Positions 60,136 to 64,000 of a stretch of 64,000 bases of DNA are shown one piece after another; position 1 is the first letter of the stretch, and each line of letters begins with the position of its first letter. Origin of the DNA: Verrucosispora sioxanthis (GTDB lineage: Bacteria; Actinomycetota; Actinomycetes; Mycobacteriales; Micromonosporaceae); the NCBI RefSeq assembly GCF_010560025.1, contig NZ_SAIY01000001.1:124001-188000 (forward strand). Reading direction: 5' to 3'. Made by a program: the position numbers and the translations under genes. The notes beneath the pieces were generated by a model, which saw only the letters and a list, made by a program, of their open reading frames with translations, was not told the DNA's origin and ran no database searches.

Positions 60136-61767
60136 ATGAAACTGACCACGCACTCGATGTCGTTGCGCCGTGCCGCGCGCAGCCTGTTCGGTTGGACCGC
60201 CCTGCGGCCCAACCAGTTGGCCGCGATGCGGGCCGTGATGCGCCGCCGCGACGCCCTGGTGGTGCTGCCCACCGGCGCCGGCAAGTCGGCGATCTACCAG
60301 ATCCCGGCCAGCCTGATCCCCGGCCCGACCGTGGTGATCTCCCCGCTGCTGGCGCTCCAGCAGGACCAGATCGCCGCGCTCAACGAGCGGCAGCGCGCGG
60401 AACTGCGGGCGGTCCGGATCAGCTCGGACGAGACCGCGGCCCAGCAGGCCGAGGCGATCGCCGAGATCCGCGACGGGCGGGCCGAGTTCCTCTTCATCAC
60501 CCCGGAACAGCTGGCCAACCCCGACCGGCTGGCCGAGGTCCGGGACCTCAGGCCGGCGCTGGTGGCGATCGACGAGGCGCACTGCATCTCCGCCTGGGGC
60601 CACGACTTCCGCCCGGACTACCTGGCCCTCGGGCAGCTGATCGAGGGCATCGGCCGACCACCGGTGGTCGCGCTGACCGCGACCGCCTCGCCGCCGGTAC
60701 GCGACGACATCGTCAGCCGGCTGCGGCTGCGCAAGCCCGAGATCGTGGTGTCCGGCCTGGACCGGCCCAACCTCTTCTTCGAGGTGGCGCACTGCCCCAC
60801 CGAGGACTACCGGTGGCGGCGGCTGATCGCCCTGCTGCGTGAGGACGAGCGGCCCGGCATCATCTACGTGCCCACCCGCCGCGCCGCCGAGGAGCTGGCC
60901 GACCGGCTGACCGACGCGGGTTTTCCCGCGCAGTACTACCACGGCGGGATGCCGGCCAGCGCCCGCGCCCGGCTGCACGAGGCGTTCCTCGCCGACCAGG
61001 TGCCGATCATGGTGGCGACCTCGGCGTTCGGCATGGGCATCGACAAGCCGAACATCGCCTGGGTGGTGCACATGGCGCTGCCCGACTCGCCGGACAGCTA
61101 CTTCCAGGAGATCGGCCGGGCCGGCCGCGACGGCCAGCCGGCCCGGGTGCTGCTGCTCTGGCAGGCCGAGGACGTCGGGCTGCAACGCTACTTCAGCGGT
61201 GGCCTGCCCGACGCCACCGAGCTGCGCGACCTGGCCGCGTTGCTGCGCCGCGAGCCGACCACCCGCAAGGAGCTGCGCGAGGTGACCGGGCTCGGCCCGC
61301 GCAAGCTCGGGCAGTACCTCGCCCTGCTGGAACAGGTCGGCGCCGCCCAGCAGGCGCCGGGACAGCGGGTCGGCGCACCCCGTTACGCCCCCACCCCGGT
61401 CGACGCGGCGGCGGCCGCGGTGGCCGAGGCGGAGCGGCAGCAGAGCCTGACCCGGTCGCGTACCGACATGATGCGGGCCTTCGCCGAGACCAGCGCCTGC
61501 CGGGGGCAGACGTTGCTGGCCTACTTCGGCGAGCAGATGAGTGAGATCTGCGGGCACTGCGACAACTGTCACGCCGGCACCAGCGTGCCCGACGACGGTT
61601 CGGTGGGCCCGTTCCCGGTGCACAGCCAGGTGCGACACGCCGAGTGGGGCTCCGGCCTCGTGCTCAGCTACGAGGAGGACCGGATGACGGTCCTGTTCGA
61701 CGAGGTCGGGTACAAGACGCTGTCGGTCAGCGTGGTGTCCGAACAGGGTCTGCTCACCCTGGACTAA
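60136..61767 (+). CDS. RecQ-family ATP-dependent DNA helicase with C-terminal DUF3553-like domain
   Basis: This protein of about 543 residues has helicase motif I (LPTGAGKSAIYQIPA, about residue 43), DEAH as DEAHCISAWGHDFR, motif III LTATA, motif V FGMGIDKPNIAWV and motif VI QEIGRAGRDGQPA. The RecQ zinc cysteines are in CRGQTLLAYFGEQMSEICGH and CDNC. A terminal domain, VRHAEWGSGLVLSYEEDRMT and LFDEVGYKTLSV, resembles DUF3553. The HRDC domain of full-length RecQ is absent. ATG 60136 is the start, though one at 60157 is possible. Confidence 0.93.
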   Translation: MKLTTHSMSLRRAARSLFGWTALRPNQLAAMRAVMRRRDALVVLPTGAGKSAIYQIPASLIPGPTVVISPLLALQQDQIAALNERQRAELRAVRISSDETAAQQAEAIAEIRDGRAEFLFITPEQLANPDRLAEVRDLRPALVAIDEAHCISAWGHDFRPDYLALGQLIEGIGRPPVVALTATASPPVRDDIVSRLRLRKPEIVVSGLDRPNLFFEVAHCPTEDYRWRRLIALLREDERPGIIYVPTRRAAEELADRLTDAGFPAQYYHGGMPASARARLHEAFLADQVPIMVATSAFGMGIDKPNIAWVVHMALPDSPDSYFQEIGRAGRDGQPARVLLLWQAEDVGLQRYFSGGLPDATELRDLAALLRREPTTRKELREVTGLGPRKLGQYLALLEQVGAAQQAPGQRVGAPRYAPTPVDAAAAAVAEAERQQSLTRSRTDMMRAFAETSACRGQTLLAYFGEQMSEICGHCDNCHAGTSVPDDGSVGPFPVHSQVRHAEWGSGLVLSYEEDRMTVLFDEVGYKTLSVSVVSEQGLLTLD

Positions 61768-61834
61768 CCTGAGCCGGCCGCCGCCGGCGGTGCGGGGCGA
61801 CGAGGACGTGAACGACGAACGGGAGGGGCGGGTC

Positions 61835-62338
61835 GTGATCGAAGAACCGGCGTACACCGGTTTCGGTTTCTCCGACGAGGAGTGGGGGCTGCTGGTCGGG
61901 CTGCCGCAGTCGGTGCTCACCGCGGCGAGCGCCGCCGAGTCCGACGGCACCAAGGCGACGATGGCCGAGGGCGCCGCCGGCCTGGAGACCATCTCCGGCG
62001 GGCGGGAGTCGGCCAGTCCGCTGGTGGCCGCGGTGGCCGGCGAGATCGTCACCCGGGTCGGCGACCCGGAGGCCGGTGAGGAGATGCCGGTCATCGAGCC
62101 CGCGGACCCGCGCGGCTACGCCGAGGACGTGCTGGGCCGGGCCAAGGAGGCGTCGGCGCTGCTGGCGGCCAAGGTGGACGAGGGCGAGGCGGGCGCGTAC
62201 CGGCACTGGCTGGTGGAGATCGCCGACCAGGTCGTCGGCGCCGCCAGCACCGGCGGCGTACTCGGCCTGGGCGGTACCGAGGTCAGCCCCTCCGAACGCC
62301 GCTTCCGCGACCGCCTCTCCCAAATCCTCAACGACTGA
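61835..62338 (+). CDS. Conserved hypothetical protein
   Basis: This 167-residue acidic helical protein starts MIEEPAYTGFGFSDEEWGLL and contains LPQSVLTAASAAESDGTKAT and a C-terminal GGTEVSPSERRFRDRLSQIL segment. GTG 61835 is preceded by GGGAGG at 8 nt, which I prefer over the GTG at 61808. No signal peptide, membrane segment or recognised domain is present. The repeated Ala/Glu/Asp helices suggest a soluble helical bundle. It follows recQ on the same strand with a 67-bp gap. Confidence 0.72.
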   Translation: MIEEPAYTGFGFSDEEWGLLVGLPQSVLTAASAAESDGTKATMAEGAAGLETISGGRESASPLVAAVAGEIVTRVGDPEAGEEMPVIEPADPRGYAEDVLGRAKEASALLAAKVDEGEAGAYRHWLVEIADQVVGAASTGGVLGLGGTEVSPSERRFRDRLSQILND

Positions 62339-62362
62339 CCCCACCCCACCCCCAACCCCGTC

Positions 62363-62417
62363 GATCATGAGGTTGGCGGCGGTGTTGATCTCAGAAACTG
62401 CCGCCAACCTCATGATC
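62363..62417. repeat. 18-bp palindrome with GATC-containing arms (terminator / REP-like)
   Basis: Arms GATCATGAGGTTGGCGGC (62363-62380) and the exact complement (62400-62417) enclose a 19-nt loop, which itself contains a further GTTGATC. It lies between the convergent hypothetical and ABC permease genes. I read it as a bidirectional terminator that may belong to a repeat family. Confidence 0.72.
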
Positions 62418-62441
62418 AACTAGTTGGATTGGGGGGTGGGG

Positions 62442-63206
62442 TTAGGCGATTCGGCGGGGGAAGAGGAGGGCGGAGAGGAGTACGGCGAGGGCTAGCAGGG
62501 CGAGGCACCAGAGCGCCGCCCGGGTGGGTGCGGTGCCGACCGGGGTGTTCAGGAGGAGGCCGCGCAGCGACTCGATGACCGGGGTGACCGGCTGGTGCTC
62601 GGCGAAGCCCCGCAGCCAGCTGGGCATGGTCTCGACCGGTACGAAGGCACTGCTCGGATACGGCAGGAACATCACGATGAAGGTGTATCCGTTGGCCGCC
62701 TCCGGGGTCCGGGCCAACAGGCCGAACGCCGCCGACAGCCAGGACACCGCCAGCAGGAACAGCAGCAGCACCCCGGCGGCGGCCAACCAGCGCAGTGGCG
62801 CGACGGCCGGCCGGAACCCGATGGCCACCGCCACCCCCAGCACCAGCACCGTGGAGACGGTGTTGCGGGCCACGCTCGCCACCACGTGCCCGGCGAGAAT
62901 CGAGGTGGCACCGACGTCCATCGTGCGTAGCCGCTCGATCATCCCGGTGGTCAGGTCGGTGGTGACGCTCACCGCCGTGCCGGCCGCGCCGAAACCGGCG
63001 CAGAGCAGCAGCACACCGGGCACCACGTAGGTCACGTACGCCGAACCGGTCTCGATCGCCCCGCCGAAGAGGTAGACGAAGAGCAGCATCAGGATCACCG
63101 GCAGCAGCAGCGAGGTGAGCAGCGCGTCGACGTTGCGCCGGGACAGCCGGACACAGCGGCCGACCATCACCGCGGCGTGCGTCGGCCGGACGGTCAGCTC
63201 AGACAC
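62442..63206 (-). CDS. ABC-2 type exporter permease (DrrB-like)
   Basis: This 254-residue permease has six membrane helices (for example LTSLLLPVILMLLFVYLF, TVVLVLGVAVAIGF-like and LCLALLALAVLLSALLF segments), the ABC-2 signature YVVPGVLLLCAGFGAAGTAV and ERLRTMDVGATSILAGHVVA. GTG 63206 overlaps the end of the ATPase gene by 8 bp, so the pair is coupled. The resemblance is to DrrB-type antibiotic exporters. The substrate is unknown. Confidence 0.9.
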   Translation of the reverse strand: MSELTVRPTHAAVMVGRCVRLSRRNVDALLTSLLLPVILMLLFVYLFGGAIETGSAYVTYVVPGVLLLCAGFGAAGTAVSVTTDLTTGMIERLRTMDVGATSILAGHVVASVARNTVSTVLVLGVAVAIGFRPAVAPLRWLAAAGVLLLFLLAVSWLSAAFGLLARTPEAANGYTFIVMFLPYPSSAFVPVETMPSWLRGFAEHQPVTPVIESLRGLLLNTPVGTAPTRAALWCLALLALAVLLSALLFPRRIA

Positions 63207-64000
63207 CGGCCACCTCCCGCTCGGGGCTCGCCGGCCGACCGGTGAGGGTGAAGAAGACGTCGTCGAGGGTCGCCTCCCGGACGGTGAACCGGACCACCCC
63301 GTGCCGGTCCGGATCGACCTCGTCGAGCAGGCCGCGTACCTGGGGGGCGCTGCCGTCGGTGGCCACCGACAACGCCAGCCGGGCCGGTTCGCGGTGGGTG
63401 ACCCGGTCGCCCAACCGCCGGGCCGCCTCGGCGAGCCCGGCAGCGTCGCGCCAGGTCAGCTCCAACCGCTGGGCACCGAAACGGCGCTTGAGCTCGGCCG
63501 CCGTCCCCTCGGCGGCGAGCCGGCCGCCGTGCAGCACCATGATCCGGTCAGCCAGGCGGTCGGCTTCCTCCAGGTACTGCGTGGTGAGCAGCACCGTCAC
63601 CCCGGCGCCGGCCAGCTCGCCGATCACCTCCCACAGCGCCTGCCGGCTGCGCGGGTCGAGACCGGTGGTCGGCTCGTCAAGGAAGATCACCGACGGAGCG
63701 CCCACCAGGCTGGCCGCCAGGTCGAGGCGTCGCCGCATCCCGCCGGAGTACGTCACCACCCGCCGGCCGGCGGCGTCGGTCAGGTCGAAACGGTCCAGCA
63801 GAGCAGTGGCACGGGCGCGGGCCGCCGGAGCGCTCGACCCGGCGAGGCGGGCCAGCATGGTCAGGTTCTCCACGCCGGTCTGCCCGTCGTCGAGCGCCGC
63901 GTGCTGGCCGGCGAGGCTGATCGTCCGGCGTACCCGCCGCCGCTCGCGCACCACGTCGTGGCCGGCGACCCGGGCGGTACCCGAATCCGGTCGGGTCAGC
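63199..64000 (-). CDS. ABC exporter ATP-binding protein (DrrA-like, N-terminus outside window)
   Basis: The visible part covers the signature VTYSGGMRRRLDLAASLVG, Walker B VIFLDEPTTGLDP, the switch loop LLTTQYLEEADRLADRI and a DrrA-type C-terminal region. The N-terminus and Walker A lie beyond the window edge. It forms a two-gene exporter with the permease at 62442-63206, with the ATPase gene first. Such pairs export hydrophobic natural products, but here the substrate is not known. Confidence 0.9.
   Translation of the reverse strand, partial: LTRPDSGTARVAGHDVVRERRRVRRTISLAGQHAALDDGQTGVENLTMLARLAGSSAPAARARATALLDRFDLTDAAGRRVVTYSGGMRRRLDLAASLVGAPSVIFLDEPTTGLDPRSRQALWEVIGELAGAGVTVLLTTQYLEEADRLADRIMVLHGGRLAAEGTAAELKRRFGAQRLELTWRDAAGLAEAARRLGDRVTHREPARLALSVATDGSAPQVRGLLDEVDPDRHGVVRFTVREATLDDVFFTLTGRPASPEREVAGV

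Overview
The window is chromosomal DNA of very high G+C content from an actinobacterium. I infer a member of the Micromonosporaceae (Micromonospora or Salinispora type). The reasons are the GTG/ATG starts with strong GC bias at third codon positions, the gene families (DUF3618/DUF4235, DUF1206, PimA/PatA mannolipid enzymes, F420-dependent oxidoreductase, futalosine-type or classical adenosine deaminase) and the overall layout. I see no plasmid or phage backbone, CRISPR array, rRNA, tRNA or complete insertion sequence.

Layout. (1) 1-3.5 kb, minus strand: secD (cut by the window edge), yajC, ruvB, ruvA, ruvC. (2) 3.7-31 kb, mixed strands: 3-hydroxybutyrate dehydrogenase with a frameshifted PucR-type regulator; TetR plus DHA2 exporter with a palindromic operator; a B12-binding-domain protein without a DNA-binding domain; an SPFH protein; a PLP enzyme; dnaE; an ECF sigma factor, a Ser/Thr kinase and three small exported proteins; PadR plus its membrane partner; LemA plus a frameshifted HtpX-TerB-like protease; a NarL two-component pair; an ABC exporter; a DUF402 protein; an ArsR-like regulator with an MFS exporter. 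(3) 30.5-44.8 kb, mostly minus strand: yebC, FMN reductase, pdxT, pdxS, pimA, patA (frameshifted), pgsA, a HIT protein and thrS, with an XRE regulator, an EF-G-like GTPase and an aldo/keto reductase interspersed. (4) 45-64 kb: YcnI-like copper-type protein and ADP-ribosylglycohydrolase (both frameshifted), OmpR two-component pair, adenosine deaminase with a methyltransferase, aldo/keto reductase, cold-shock protein, a membrane-stress operon, MscS channel, DUF1206, GNAT, GH3 hexosaminidase, an F420 oxidoreductase, a RecQ helicase, and a DrrAB-like ABC exporter that runs off the end.

How the parts relate. The minus-strand genes thrS-HIT-pgsA-patA-pimA-pdxS-pdxT-yebC-ruvCAB-yajC-secD occur in the same order as the Mycobacterium tuberculosis block Rv2614c to Rv2587c, from established knowledge. 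The other genes appear to have been inserted into that core. The core links phosphatidylinositol mannoside synthesis, PLP synthesis, Holliday-junction resolution and protein export.

The most unusual sequence features are two copies of a non-coding element with conserved terminal inverted repeats (22863-22984 and 42112-42179), two other palindromic repeat elements between genes (33435-33498 and 62363-62417), and at least ten 1-2 base losses in G/C-rich runs that break five otherwise well-conserved genes. The last pattern may be consensus error rather than biology.
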